Below are positions 12,301 to 28,213 of a stretch of 64,000 bases of DNA, piece by piece. The translations under genes and the position numbers were made by a program. Under the pieces are notes generated by a model. That model saw only the letters and a list, made by a program, of their open reading frames with translations. It did not search any database and was not told the DNA's origin. Position 1 is the stretch's first letter; every line of letters starts with the position of its first letter. Origin of the DNA: Homarus americanus (lineage: Eukaryota; Arthropoda; Malacostraca; Decapoda; Nephropidae); assembly GCF_018991925.1 (NCBI RefSeq), contig NW_024748849.1:1066501-1130500 (forward strand). The letters are read 5' to 3'.

Positions 12301-13764
12301 CCATGATGATCAACTCTCTAGCAGTTCTGTAACAAAAATATGTTATGTTAGTAACAGATATGTGACAGTAAACTTAGGCTATTTTTAACTGTAAAAGTGG
12401 AGCAACATGCAACACTGTGCTAACCTAAAACAACCAACCAAACCAACTGAAAAGAAAGAAAACAGTTGATAAAGAAAATGAATAAACAGCAGAGCACAGA
12501 AGGCGAACAACAGGTTCAAAGCAGAGCAATAAACACTGAGTACAGTACAGTTCAGTATTCCATAATAATAATAATAATAATAAAAAAGTTAGTTATTAAC
12601 AGTTTTGAAGTTAAATGATTGATTTATTAACACCAAACAATTACGTGATAAAGGGTGTCAATTTTTTAGTGCTAACCGAATTAATGCTAAACATAGGATA
12701 CCTGTACATGTCTATCCTAACCTAACCAAAGAAACCAGAAGGACCTGACTAAATCTCCTATCCAGAAGGGTGGACTCCCCTGTATTTAAACTTGTTTGTG
12801 AGTAAGAATTGTGAACTCTTGAAACAATCTGCCAGAGTGTTGAGACAGCACCAAGTGTAAGCTCATTTAAAACCAGACTTGACCAACACAGGAGGGGTTA
12901 GGGTCAACTCGTACCCAAGACAACTTGTACTCAAGATAACTCATACCCAACTCATGAGATAAGTCGTGCCCAAGATTACTTACACCCAGGGGAAAAAGGA
13001 AAACACTAAGTTCCCAAGCGCTTTCATATAATTCACATCTTCAGGGGTGAGTACAGACAAAGGAGAATTACATAACAAGGCATATATATACAGTAGAGGA
13101 AGGTGCAAGTAAAGTCTACTATTACCTACGTCTATAGCGAAGTTTTTCAACCCTTGTCAAGATATAATTAAACTGCCAAACATCATAGAAAAACATAAAG
13201 CTTACCCTTCGACGGTTTACTCCCATCTCCACCACAGCACTAACATGTTGTACAACAAATCTTTAGAGTTGAGAATCATTGTACCTCTAGACGAATACTT
13301 CTACGAGTAATAAAAAAATTATATAGCAATACCTACCTCTGAAATGACAGCTAAAAACACAAGAGAAGGATATGACACGTAGGTAGTTCTGGTTGTGTTG
13401 TGTCGGCCACAGGTTGTTGACGTCAGTAGAGCGGTTACTGCCCCGTGCTGTATACACTACTGTACCTCTAAACCTCAGTCTGAGTTTTATTATAATTTGC
13501 ATAATTTAGAATTTTTCTAAGCCATTCATAATTTTGCTAAGGAAAATTTACTTGGGTGTGGGAGATATTGGCAATTATAATTTCTAAAACCCTCACCGTG
13601 ATCCCCGAACCACAGCTGTACAAATAACAATTATATTTTTGTACAACAAAGCGATATTTCTAAAAAAAAAAAATAAACATATTCATATTGATAAAATTTA
13701 CAATTCTCCACCGTTGTAAATTTGTAAAAACAAATACAACTTCACCTGACGCAGGATATTGCAT
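5748..13764 (-). CDS. Ugalt: UDP-galactose / nucleotide-sugar transporter, SLC35A family (five exons)
   Basis: Multi-pass Golgi membrane antiporter that carries UDP-sugar (UDP-galactose and possibly UDP-GalNAc/GlcNAc) into the lumen for glycosylation. CDS on the minus strand: 13764-13746, 10600-10478, 9294-9221, 7518-7378, 6389-5748, which is 999 nt or 332 aa plus stop. All four introns are GT-AG and keep frame. Family landmarks are [13 protein letters not shown] near the N-terminus, [46 protein letters not shown] (residues 102-119), [13 protein letters not shown] (192-204) and [14 protein letters not shown] (from 268). Length and layout match SLC35A2/A3, and it is closest to insect Ugalt. 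Substrate preference is inferred from family. Introns hold TIR-element fragments at 7.5, 8.2 and 10.7 kb. No ER-retention signal is seen at the C-terminus. Confidence 0.92.
7378..7518 (-). CDS. Ugalt: Ugalt exon 4
   Basis: Acceptor ttgcag|CAC, donor TACCAA|gtaaac. 47 codons containing [20 protein letters not shown] and SNLDAATYQ. Phase 0 at both ends. Confidence 0.93.
7548..7783. mobile_element. Truncated copy of a TIR element family (5' end only), in Ugalt intron 4
   Basis: It starts TA|CAGTAATATCTCCCTTAGC, matching the end of the full element at 18487-19517. The interior shares the 'ggggatgggggag' and 'cccggaaaatt' stretches. No opposite terminus is found, so this is a decayed or truncated copy. 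Confidence 0.65.
8222..8621. mobile_element. Tigger-family end fragment in Ugalt intron 3
   Basis: It ends CGTTAATCGAGGGACCACTG|TA at 8621, the family terminus. The body ('gacagtgtgtgcatgtaaatgag', 'gcttggatggctaaattttag') is near-identical to 44750-45173. The other terminus is absent. Confidence 0.75.
9221..9294 (-). CDS. Ugalt: Ugalt exon 3
   Basis: Acceptor tctcag|CT, donor ATACAG|gtgagt. Encodes [18 protein letters not shown], the family's second membrane segment. 74 nt, ends in phase 0. Confidence 0.92.
10478..10600 (-). CDS. Ugalt: Ugalt exon 2
   Basis: Acceptor ttccccag|TG, donor TCTTCTG|gtaagg. Encodes the first membrane segment ([19 protein letters not shown]) and the conserved RYARTRPGD turn. 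123 nt, phase 1 in and out. Confidence 0.92.
10747..11071. mobile_element. Short Tigger-type non-autonomous element (325 bp)
   Basis: TA|CAGTGGTCCCTCGGTTAACG at the left and CGTTAACCGAGGGACCACTG|TA at the right. The interior is the sub-terminal sequence of the 34.7-kb element with the transposase region missing. It lies in Ugalt intron 1, about 150 bp from exon 2. Confidence 0.88.
11072..12790. other. Ugalt intron 1, AT-rich, nothing specific recognised
   Basis: No exon-like ORF on either strand. A short (ATA)n run lies near 12562-12582. Confidence 0.5.
12790..12900 (+). mobile_element. Short LINE 3'-end fragment
   Basis: Bases about 12810-12900 (ttgtgaactcttgaaacaat ... gaccagactt style text) resemble 15331-15425, the end of the reverse-transcriptase LINE on the same strand. 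It is a 5'-truncated, decayed copy inside Ugalt intron 1. Confidence 0.6.
13009..13093. repeat. 85-bp dispersed repeat, copy 1
   Basis: Near-identical to 22789-22873: both start AGTTCCCAAGCGCTTTCATA, continue through ACATCTTCAGGGGTGAGTAC and end in CATATATACAG-like text. It is probably the terminal part of a retroelement. The family is not known to me. Confidence 0.75.
13746..13764 (-). CDS. Ugalt: Ugalt exon 1 (coding part, 19 nt)
   Basis: ATG at 13764-13762 encodes MQYPAS plus one base, then donor CAG|gtgaag. Joined to the acceptor at 10600 it gives [17 protein letters not shown] in phase. It was chosen because it is the only upstream ATG-to-donor segment I found with the required phase (one extra base). 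Being so short, it is the least certain exon. Confidence 0.7.
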
Positions 13765-13779
13765 TCTTCCTTCACCACA

Positions 13780-13845
13780 GACTGGCCAACAGCGCCTAAC
13801 AGAGACGAGCCCTAACGAGCCGACCAGTGGGGAAGATGATTAAAA
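13780..13845. mobile_element. LINE-tail-like segment overlapping the likely Ugalt 5' leader
   Basis: 'gccaacagcgcctaacagagacgagc ... gagccgaccagtgg' resembles 15470-15530, the tail of the LINE at 14.4 kb. It starts about 20 bp upstream of the Ugalt ATG (13764, minus strand), so it would lie in the 5' leader if transcription starts beyond 13.85 kb. Similarity was judged by eye. Confidence 0.5.
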
Positions 13846-13949
13846 TAAAAAATTATAATTTCTAATACGTAATACTGTGCCCATACTGCTGCTCGCCGCG
13901 TCTAATAATAAAAGACCAAAACTTAAATAAATAAAAACAAATAGCCGAC

Positions 13950-14400
13950 ACAACTGTGCTATTGTAGTGGATTTCTCCCCTACAACGCTGTTTGTCGCTG
14001 GGTAGCCGACCCCGCGAATTCCCCAGTGTGTGCCTCGTGGTCTAGGTCAACCAGCGCCGCCTTACATGACGGAGGTCAACTACTAAGCCACGCCTACCCC
14101 CGCTATTTAAGACCTGACCTCGTGGTGACCGCTCTCTTTTCTACCTACACCAACCAGCCAGCAACACCACCTCCTCCTCCTGCCTGGCGGTCCTCGCTCC
14201 CGCCGGCGAGCATGGCGACCCACAAGCTGTCCTTCTCTGAGCATCCTCACCAACCAGCTCTCTTTACATCACGCTTGTAACCATGCTGCCTTCCCAGCAC
14301 CAAGCTGCATTGTACATCCAATACAACATGTATACGGAGAGCACATTGTGAGTTTCCTTTCTCCATCCCATCCTGAGTGTGAACCAAACATCCTGAACCT
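13950..14400. other. GC-rich segment upstream of Ugalt, possibly a promoter or retroelement leader
   Basis: It is markedly GC-richer than its flanks, with a CTATTTAAG TATA-like box on the plus strand near 14103-14111 and a proline-rich 84-codon ORF (14026-14280) of unclear meaning. It could be the Ugalt promoter (minus strand) or the leader/LTR of an element next to the LINE at 14.4 kb. No matching terminal repeat or target duplication was found, so neither is established. Confidence 0.3.
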
Positions 14401-14420
14401 CACTCTATATACAGTACGGT

Positions 14421-15540
14421 ACGGAATTCGGGAAATGTCCTAGCGTGGATAGAAGACTTTCTACATGACCGCAAGCACCAAGCAGTGTGTGGTGATTAAT
14501 GACACGGAAATCATCATCCGTAAATGTCACAAGCGGGGTACCACAAGGAGTGTATTGGACCCGCTGTTGCTTGTTTGTTTCATAAATGACATGCCTGACA
14601 TTGTACACTCCTCAATAGTACAAATGTTTGCCGATGACGCCAAGTTATTTCGGGAAATCAAGAACCAAGCGGACTGCGAAGAGCTGCAGAAGGACCTCTG
14701 TGGGCTCCAAGAATGGTCGAAGAAATGGCTGCTGAGATTCAATGTCAAGAGGTGTAAGAGGATGTACCTGGGGCGTACCAACGGTAAGGAGGTGTATCAT
14801 ATGTCCCAACGGGATGAAGAAACTGCACTATTTGAGACTGAATGTGAGAAGGACCTGGGTGTGTATGTTGACAATGAGCTGAAATTCTCGGACCATTGCA
14901 AGAAGAAGGTAAATCAGGCAAATAAATTATTAGGTCTTATAACAAGGTCGTTCAGATATTTAGCGGTCCATCCCTCGTAACGATCTTCAAGAGTGAAGTG
15001 CTTCCCCATCTGGAGTACTGTCACCCGGTCTGGTCCCCGAGATATGCTAGGGACTGTCAGTTGGTTGAAAATGTTCAAAGGAAGACCACCAAACTGGTGC
15101 CTGCACTTCGGTACCTCAGTTATCCTGAGAGATTGGAGCGCTAAACTTGCCTAGCTTATACTACAGATGGGCAAGGGGCAACTTAATTAAGGTGTATAAG
15201 CATCTCAAGGGACACTACTCAGTCGAGTGTCCTTACTTGGAGCTGGCGGACGCTCACCCAACAAGGGGTTACAGCTCAAGATTGAAGAAGCCGCAAATCC
15301 TGAAAACTGTGAGAGCAAACTTTTTCGGAGTGAGAGTTGTGAACTTGGAACAATCTACCAGAATGTGTTGTGACGGCACCGAGTGTGAGCTCTTTCAAGA
15401 CCAGACTTGACCAACACTGGGGCAGGTTCAGGTACATTCAGGAGCCGGTACATGCCCAGTACTTGCCAACAGTGATTAACAGAGACGTGACCGATCGCCC
15501 AAGCAGCTAATGAGCCGATCAGTGGAGAAGAGGATAAAAG
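14421..15540 (+). pseudogene. 5'-truncated, degenerate LINE reverse transcriptase (CR1/jockey-like)
   Basis: Reads as the RT of an APE-type non-LTR retrotransposon. It begins with GNVLAWIEDFLHDRKHQAV, then frameshifts near 14490 and continues to LLLVCFINDMPDIV and the catalytic FADD box (MFADDAKLF at about 14625). Next come the thumb region (EWSKKWLLRFN, DLGVYVDNELKFSDH), then after a stop HLEYCHPVWSPR and SYPERLER, then a C-terminal region around 15150-15420. The usual PQGSVLGP motif is damaged (TTRSVLDP). Stops and frameshifts show it is dead. The endonuclease is missing, which is typical 5' truncation. Confidence 0.85.
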
Positions 15541-15892
15541 TAAGTAAAGTAAGGGAATTTTGGGGGTATGCAGCTCTTTCTTTCTAGATTTGGGTGAAAA
15601 TGAAATTGTAGGGGAAGGAGGGTGCCAGCAGCCATACAGTATGATAACATTTCATAATTACGGTATATACACAGATATAGATAACTCACTTCTTAGCAAA
15701 TATAACAAACTGTGCTTGAAAATGCACATAAGAAATTTTTATGTGGTGGCAGACATTAATTTTGTTTGAACTAAAGTTATTATAATGTATTAATTATTAC
15801 AGTAAGTAGTAATAGTAGTACAAAATCCTATTCAGGTGTAGATCTTAAAATGGGGGGGGGGGACTCCCTAAGTTCAAATAGCAACCATACTT

Positions 15893-17010
15893 TGAGGTTG
15901 TGCCAGGTTGGGTTAGGATAGGTTGGGTTAGGATAGGTTGGGTTAGGATAGGGTGTACCAGGTTGGGTTAGGATAGGTTGTGCCAGGTTGGGTTAGGATA
16001 GGGTGTACCAGGTTGGGTTAGGATAAGTTGTGCCAGGTTGGGTTAGGATAGGGTGTACCAGGTTGGGTTAGGATAGGGTGTACCAGGTTGGGTTAGGATA
16101 GGGTGTACAGGTTGGGTTAGGATAGGTTGTACCAGGTTGGGTTAGGATAGGGTGTACCAGGTTGGGTTGGGATAGGGTGTACCAGGTTGGGTTAGGATAG
16201 GTTGTGCCAGGTTGGGTTAGGATAGGTTGTGCCAGGTTGGGTTAGGATAGGTTGTGCCAGGTTGGGTTAGGATGGGGTGTACCAGGTTGGGTTAAGGATA
16301 GGTTGTGCCAGGTTGGGTTAGGATAGGTTGTGCCAGGTTGGGTTAGGATAGGTTGTGCCAGGTTGGGTTAGGATAGGTTGTGCCAGGTTGGGTTAGGATA
16401 GGTTGTGCCAGGTTGGGTTAGGATAGGTTGTGCCAGGTTGGGTTAGGATAAGTTGTGCCAGGTTGGGTTAGGATAGGGTGTACCAGGTTGGGTTAGGATA
16501 GGGTGTACCAGGTTGGGTTAGGATAGGTTGTACCAGGTTGGGTTAGGATAGGTTGTACCAGGTTGGGTTAGGATAGGGTGTACCAGGTTGGGTTAGGATA
16601 GGTTGTGTGCCAGGTTGGGTTAGGATAGGTTGTGCCAGGTTGGGTTAGGATAGGTTGTGCTTGGGTTGGGTTAGGATAGGGTGTACCAGGTTGGGTTAGG
16701 ACAGTTGCTGGGTTGGGTTAGGATGGGTTGTGCCAGGTTGGGTTGGGATAGAGATTGTACCAGGTTGGGTTAGGATCAAGTTGTGCCAGGTTGGGTTAGG
16801 ATGGGGTGTGTATGGTTGGGTTGGGATGAAAGTTAATTGCCAGGTTGGGTTAGGATGGGAATTATTGCCAGGTTGGGTTAGGATGGGATTGTGCCAGGTT
16901 GGGTTAGGATAGAGATTGTACCAGGTTGGGTTGGGATAGGGGATTGTGCCAGGTTGGGTTAGGATGGGTTGTACCAGGTTGGGTTGGGATAGGGTTGCAG
17001 GTTGGGTTCA
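15893..17010 (+). repeat. 25-bp tandem satellite with TTAGG-like core
   Basis: Roughly forty copies of a 25-bp unit whose core is GGTTGGGTTAGGATAGG followed by a variable TTGTGCCA or GTGTACCA tail. The first two thirds are very regular. From about 16640 the units diverge in length and sequence. Each unit carries GGGTTAGG, which resembles the arthropod telomere repeat TTAGG, but true (TTAGG)n arrays are not present. Confidence 0.95.
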
Positions 17011-17557
17011 CGTTATGTGCCAGGGTATTGTTACAAATTTGGCCAATTTTATTATCAGATTTGGAGACTTGTTCCACCAGGTGACATTTACTCGCATAGT
17101 ATTATCTTTAGCAACCAAGATTTCAAATTCATCTTTATCTTGTGATTTTATTGAAAACTGCTAGAGTGGCCTATATCTAATAAGTCCCACACCTGGTTTG
17201 GTAACATTGTGGGAGAGCTTGGCAGTGTTGCCCAGCTACATTGGTTTCTTTGATATGTTTTTTTATATTTAATGATACATACAGCATTTTATTTGTAATA
17301 TATATTATTAGGCTCATTTCCACCAGCACAGTTAACCCACAATTTACATGGTTAAAGAGCTCAGGGCTGTCAAGTTGAGCAAGTATTATTCCTCTGTTAC
17401 ATCTATGGTGTTGTGCTGTTATTCAATGTGACAACCAGGAATAAGAAAGATACAGTACCAGTATTTCAAATAATTTTATTGCACGAATTACTAAATTACA
17501 TTCCACTGATGCAAAAGGATATCAATCAGGTACCGTAACTCTAAAATATAGTCTGAT

Positions 17558-17965
17558 CAGTGGTAGATTTAGGTGTGTGCAGACTATGCAGCCAGACAGC
17601 CCCCCCCCCCCCACATTTAAATACAAATGAAATTATAAAAAGCTAGCTCCTTTAAGTATATTTTTATTATGTTACTGTAATTAGTTTCTTAGTAGTACAG
17701 TACAGTATACATATACTCTAGCTGGCAACCTGGGGGAGGGAGGAGGGTATATAAGCTAGGATATGCCATTACTTACTCACAAGTTTAAGGTAAAAATAAA
17801 TTTCTCATATTCTAGACCAAGGATAATCAATGTTATTTTGGGGAGTTTTACTTTTATAACACAACAGCTTGTGGGTGTGTTACTAAATTAAGTAGCTATT
17901 GTGAAGCTCAGGGCACCCACATGTCTGAACTGCACAGGGCCCCCACAGGCATAAATCCAGTGCCG
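17558..17965. mobile_element. hAT-like MITE abutting the Nxt1 stop codon
   Basis: The left end CAGTGGTAGATTTAGG and the right end (inward CGGCACTGGATTTATGCC) form imperfect inverted repeats. Flanking octamers AGTCTGAT (17550-17557) and AGTCTGTT (17966-17973) match at 7 of 8 positions. Interior C14 run, no ORF. The right end is 13 bp past the Nxt1 stop on the transcript side, so the element probably supplies most of the Nxt1 3' UTR. Confidence 0.55.
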
Positions 17966-17978
17966 AGTCTGTTTATCG

Positions 17979-23642
<5,664 letters not shown>

Positions 23643-24480
23643 TTCGTGGGTTTGTTACTGGTGATGGAGCTGTAGTGGAAAATTCATTCAACTCCCACAA
23701 GTTTCAGATTGTTTCATGTCATTATGCTTCGGTAACACAGTAAGCCAACTAGTTTTAAAATGTTTAACGTTTATATTTAATCTAAAATATGTTTCGGGGA
23801 GAATATTTATATATCTTATAATAAATCGTTAGTTTAAAAGGAATTAATGTTAGTTAGTGTAGCGCGTCTGGTTGATGGCAATCAGCTGGCGAGATGTGAC
23901 AGTTCAGAGGAACACATTCCGTAGTAATGGTAGCGCCTCCGTCATACAGTACTATTATGTATTATCTTACAAACACAATAGTTGTCTCATCTACTGATTA
24001 ATGTCATATACAAACACCACTAACATAATTAACAAACTAATCAATTAACGGTGCTGGCGTAACTTTCGGCCCTTTAAATCTTCATTGTATATTTTATTGA
24101 AGTGCAGTTTTGACATTACTACAATACCAAATTGATTCCTAAATAGCTTTTATAATATATAACATTAGTAATAAATGCTAAGAAAATGTTAATGACTCCA
24201 ATGTCGATACCATTCCAATTTCTGAATTGTACAGACTTGTTCCAGCAACAACTATTATTCTATGGTATTACCTTTCAATTTTTAGAAGAATATAACCGAA
24301 TAAATTACCAATACTTATTACGAATATAATATGTTTGATTTATTAAGAAAAGAGGTGAAAATTAATGAGGTATATACACTTTTAAACATTTAAATATACT
24401 TAATAAAGTGTAGGTTGTGTGTAATCTCGCCGATCCTCGCGGGGTCTCGCTGGGTCTCGTCCGGATCACGTGACCCAGAG
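23643..24480. promoter_or_regulatory. Divergent promoter region between Nxt1 and rno
   Basis: The interval separates the Nxt1 start (23642, minus) from the rno leader (plus). The rno-proximal end is GC-rich, with three TCTCGC/TCTCGT blocks at about 24423-24460 and a palindromic E-box TCACGTGA at 24466-24473. The middle is AT-rich. Position, composition and the E-box suggest two TATA-less promoters back to back. Transcription start sites are not determined. Confidence 0.6.
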
Positions 24481-24637
24481 AGACGTTTATTTTTTCCCAC
24501 CACAATGGCGCCAAGCCGTATATGTACATTTATATGTAATTTTAGTCTCTTCCGCGGTGGTTTTATCGTTGTTCAGCACTGTTTTAGGATGTAAAGAGAT
24601 GCAGTGTTTGCTGTCCCGCATGAAAGGTGTTGATAAG
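24475..24637 (+). other. rno: Probable rno 5' non-coding exon 1
   Basis: Ends in a strong donor GATAAG|gtaagt at 24637. It would join the acceptor ttttacag|AAT at 34313, whose exon carries an in-frame stop (TAG 34321-34323) before the ATG at 34354, so this exon is leader only. It holds short upstream ORFs, including one from ATG 24505 (MAPSRICTF, 29 codons). The 5' boundary is a guess. Confidence 0.55.
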
Positions 24638-25986
24638 GTAAGTGACTGGGCTGTAATTTTAGTGTTAATATGAGTCCCTTGGTAAATAATTGGTTGTCAG
24701 ACAGAAACAACACACCTCTCGCTCAATATTTTACCATTTACCTCCCCCTGAAAGATGGAAATGGTGTCTTATCGATGATTTTACTTATGTATGGTGGATA
24801 CGAGTTATGACATGAAAGAAATAAGTGAAAATGATAGTGAAGAACGAGAGAAATAAGCTCCGAGTTAAAAAGTGGAAATTGCGCAGTGCTGCCATCTATC
24901 AAGCCACAGCCTACAATATCTTAGTGGATATTTGGTTATATACGTTTTAACCTTCAGTGACAGTGTATTTAGGGTGAAAAACCTCTAGAAACTTGTAAGT
25001 GAAGTTGGAAATGAAGGTTTAGTAAAGATATAGGAGTGTGAGGTGAGGGTGAGGGGTCCGGGCTGCCCTCCTCTGCTCTGTTTATGTTTGGCAGTGGGCC
25101 ATTGATTTTCATATCTGAAAGTAATTTCGAAAGATGTCTGGAAATTTGAGGCTAAAAGTGACTTCAAGCATCAGAAAGTATATTGGAAAGTTGTCTTATA
25201 GATGATTCCAAGTGAGAAAATGGTGAAATGTTGAAAATAGTGAGTGGAGGGGGGCAGGGCTGTGAGAAAGACACCTGCCAATTTGACATCCCGGGTTACA
25301 AGTCTGTTGTGTTACCTGACAGGTAAAGTGTCCTTGTCAAATGTAACATCTGGACCTTCCACACATTACGTTATGTTTCCTTACACAAGTTTACATTATT
25401 TGAGGGTGATGTGAGAGGTTGTTAATGGTAGTGGGTGGTGGTGGCAACTGTGTTGTTTACATTCTGCCACACACACATGGTAGGCCTACCTGCTCTGTCT
25501 ACCAGGGTTCACTTCAACTTTAATTCATTATATCGTGGCCAGTTGTTAGGTAATATCACTCTATATGGTTTTTAACATTCTTTTGCACTCACTAGCTTTA
25601 AATGTTTGGAAAAATGTTCAATAGATCTACATTGTTTTAGTGAATACATTAATTAGTATTTTGTTGTTTAATAGTGAGATTTTAGTTGAAGTTAATATAA
25701 TATGTAGGTATTTATGAAATCATGAGGGCCCTTGGAAGGTTTATTGAATGATCTGTGAATCATTTAATGTAAAAACTTGGTGAATGAGACTAATAATTTT
25801 CATGGATGTAGAAGGTAAATTGAATCATTATGATTACTGTATTATAAATAGTTTTCTTTGGAGTTTCCTGTTGCTATATCACATGACCTACTGTATTTGT
25901 GTTATGAGTTGATTTTCATGTGTAAAAAATCATTTGTACATAATGACTTTCTTAATGTGACTTCTTTGTAGTTATATTAGACTACA

Positions 25987-25987
<1 letters not shown>

Positions 25988-26035
<48 letters not shown>
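25988..26035. repeat. (TA)n(GT)n microsatellite
   Basis: About 22 bp TA followed by about 25 bp GT. Confidence 0.97.
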
Positions 26036-26037
<2 letters not shown>

Positions 26038-26510
26038 GAGATAATAGGACGAAATTAAAGACTGGCATATAAATACTGTGTGTCACAATCTCCATGAATT
26101 AGATATATAATATGTTCAGACTGGTTTGTACTGTATTAATGTACTAATAATAGTTCAAAGTTTAAGGTAAGACAACTGGGGATGTGCAGAGACACCTCAT
26201 GGAGTTGAAGACATTACATTTAGAGATTTTCAACATAATGAAATATCAGATTATAGCACATGAACTATAATTTTTCTAATGTTTTTGTCTTACATATCAG
26301 TAGGGTGAGCAGACTGGAACTTGCTCACCAACCAGCGATCTTATCTACCAGTTTACAGTACAGTTGAAACATATTCGTACTAAAATCTTTAAAACTCTAA
26401 GATTAGATTTATACCAAATAAGCAACAACTTATAGCTATATTATAAAAGTGATAGAACTTAAAAACTTGAAAGGCTGTATTTACTGATTTAGAATTTTTC
26501 AGGTTGTGAT

Positions 26511-27299
26511 CAGGGATGGAGTGAATACAAGAGTTCAGTATTCGAATGCGAATACGAATACCCGGTACTTCTAATTTCTAAGAATACGAATACAAAGAAA
26601 CAGTGTCACTCCGAATGCGAATACAAATACTTTATGAGAGTACAGTATTCATGAATGCATTCATGAATACTATTGGTTAGACAGCTAATGTTTATTGCTT
26701 TAAGTAAGGTATGTTATGCAATGGTTGGTATTCAATATATCAAACCTGTCCTGTGTAGATATATTTATACTTTCCCAGTAGTTATAATAGAAACAACGTA
26801 GTATCATCATTAGTTATTATACTAAACCTACTCCATTTCTAACTTCCAGACAGGCTGCAGGCAAGCATTTTTGCTGCCATAGTGCATGTTTGGCACAAAA
26901 TATAATTGTTTTTTTCCAATTACCTATAATAATGACTGATATATGCAGTATATATGTAAAATTTAAATTTAATTTCAAGTTGGAGTAAAGAATTGTTAAA
27001 AAAATATTTCTGCTACATTTTGGCATCATATGGGCATACATCTCGCACGTTATGAATGCGTCATGTTATTTACTAATGTATGGGTATTTCTATCAATAAA
27101 GCAATTATTCATAATCAGATTGTCTTACGAATATGAATACGTACTGTACTTTGCCCAAGGATTCGAATAGGTATGCAAATACTGTTCTTGGATTTCTAAT
27201 AGTAATGTACTGTACGGTACTGTATTTGAATATGGATACCCTGAATTGCTGTACCTGTACAGTATACATTTGAATATAAATACAAATACTCAATCCCTG
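26511..27299. mobile_element. hAT non-autonomous element (789 bp) with perfect 8-bp target duplication
   Basis: Ends CAGGGATGGAGTGAATAC and (inward) CAGGGATTGAGTATTTG. GTTGTGAT is duplicated at 26503-26510 and 27300-27307. Both sub-terminal zones are packed with copies of GAATAC/GTATTC (for example gaatgcgaatacgaatac), a typical arrangement of transposase-binding repeats. The interior has no transposase domain I recognise. Confidence 0.9.
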
Positions 27300-27544
27300 G
27301 TTGTGATAAGTTGTAAAATACCAAAATATATATTATCTTGTTTGGAAAAATATTTTTAAGGATATATCTGGGCCTATTTATTTATGCTTCAATGACTAAG
27401 ATAGGCTTTAAAATGACTGTTAACTGCTGCCCAAGCTCATTATCTGGTACTCGAACAACCCTCAGAAACCATTCCTAATGCAGTTCTGATGGAAATAGCA
27501 TACTCCTTAGAAACGTATTCCTAATTATAGGTTTTTATTTTGGG

Positions 27545-27700
27545 TTAAGGAGCTCAGTGGTCGAGTGGATACAATGCTCACCTCCAATTCCAAGGGTCGG
27601 TGGTTCGATTCCTGGGCACTCCGAGTTCACCCAGCTGTAATTAGATGCTATACCTAAGTCTACAACTTAGGGTAGTGAATGTTGTATGAGCCGTGCTGCT
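27545..27700 (+). mobile_element. tRNA-derived SINE
   Basis: A tRNA-like head with Pol III boxes: A box TGGTCGAGTGG at 27558-27568 and B box GGTTCGATTCC at 27602-27612, spaced as in a tRNA gene with a long arm. It is followed by a non-tRNA body (gttcacccagctgtaa). The acceptor ends do not pair well, so a functional tRNA is unlikely. The 3' boundary is uncertain. Confidence 0.65.
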
Positions 27701-28074
27701 TCCTTGTATACTGAAGGTTTAGTATACAGTGTGCTGTATCCACACTCTTTAACGGGCAGTTGTGTCTATGGGACCCACTTTTATTTTCACTTTATTTTGG
27801 GGTTTGGGTTGGTTACAAATTTTAGACTATTACACAACCACCCTGAAGACCAATTGGAGGAAATATGACACCTGTCAAGTACTGGCCTCAGAGGTGGTTC
27901 ATTACTACTGTACCGTAATAATTAACAGAGTGAACACTACTCCCTTTCATTACTGTACCAGTAATATTGACTATGGTAGTAAGATCATTATCGTTTTTCA
28001 TGGTTGCAGTATTAATACAAATTATCCTTTTAGGATGCATTCAATACTTCAGGGAATGAAGCAGCTGCTTATAG

Positions 28075-28213
<139 letters not shown>

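Noticed and set aside
14026..14280. 84-codon proline-rich ORF as a gene
   Set aside because: No domain, no splice partners found, and it sits in a GC-rich, possibly retroelement-derived patch.
27547..27620. A functional tRNA gene
   Set aside because: A and B boxes are present, but the acceptor stem does not pair and the sequence runs on into a SINE body.
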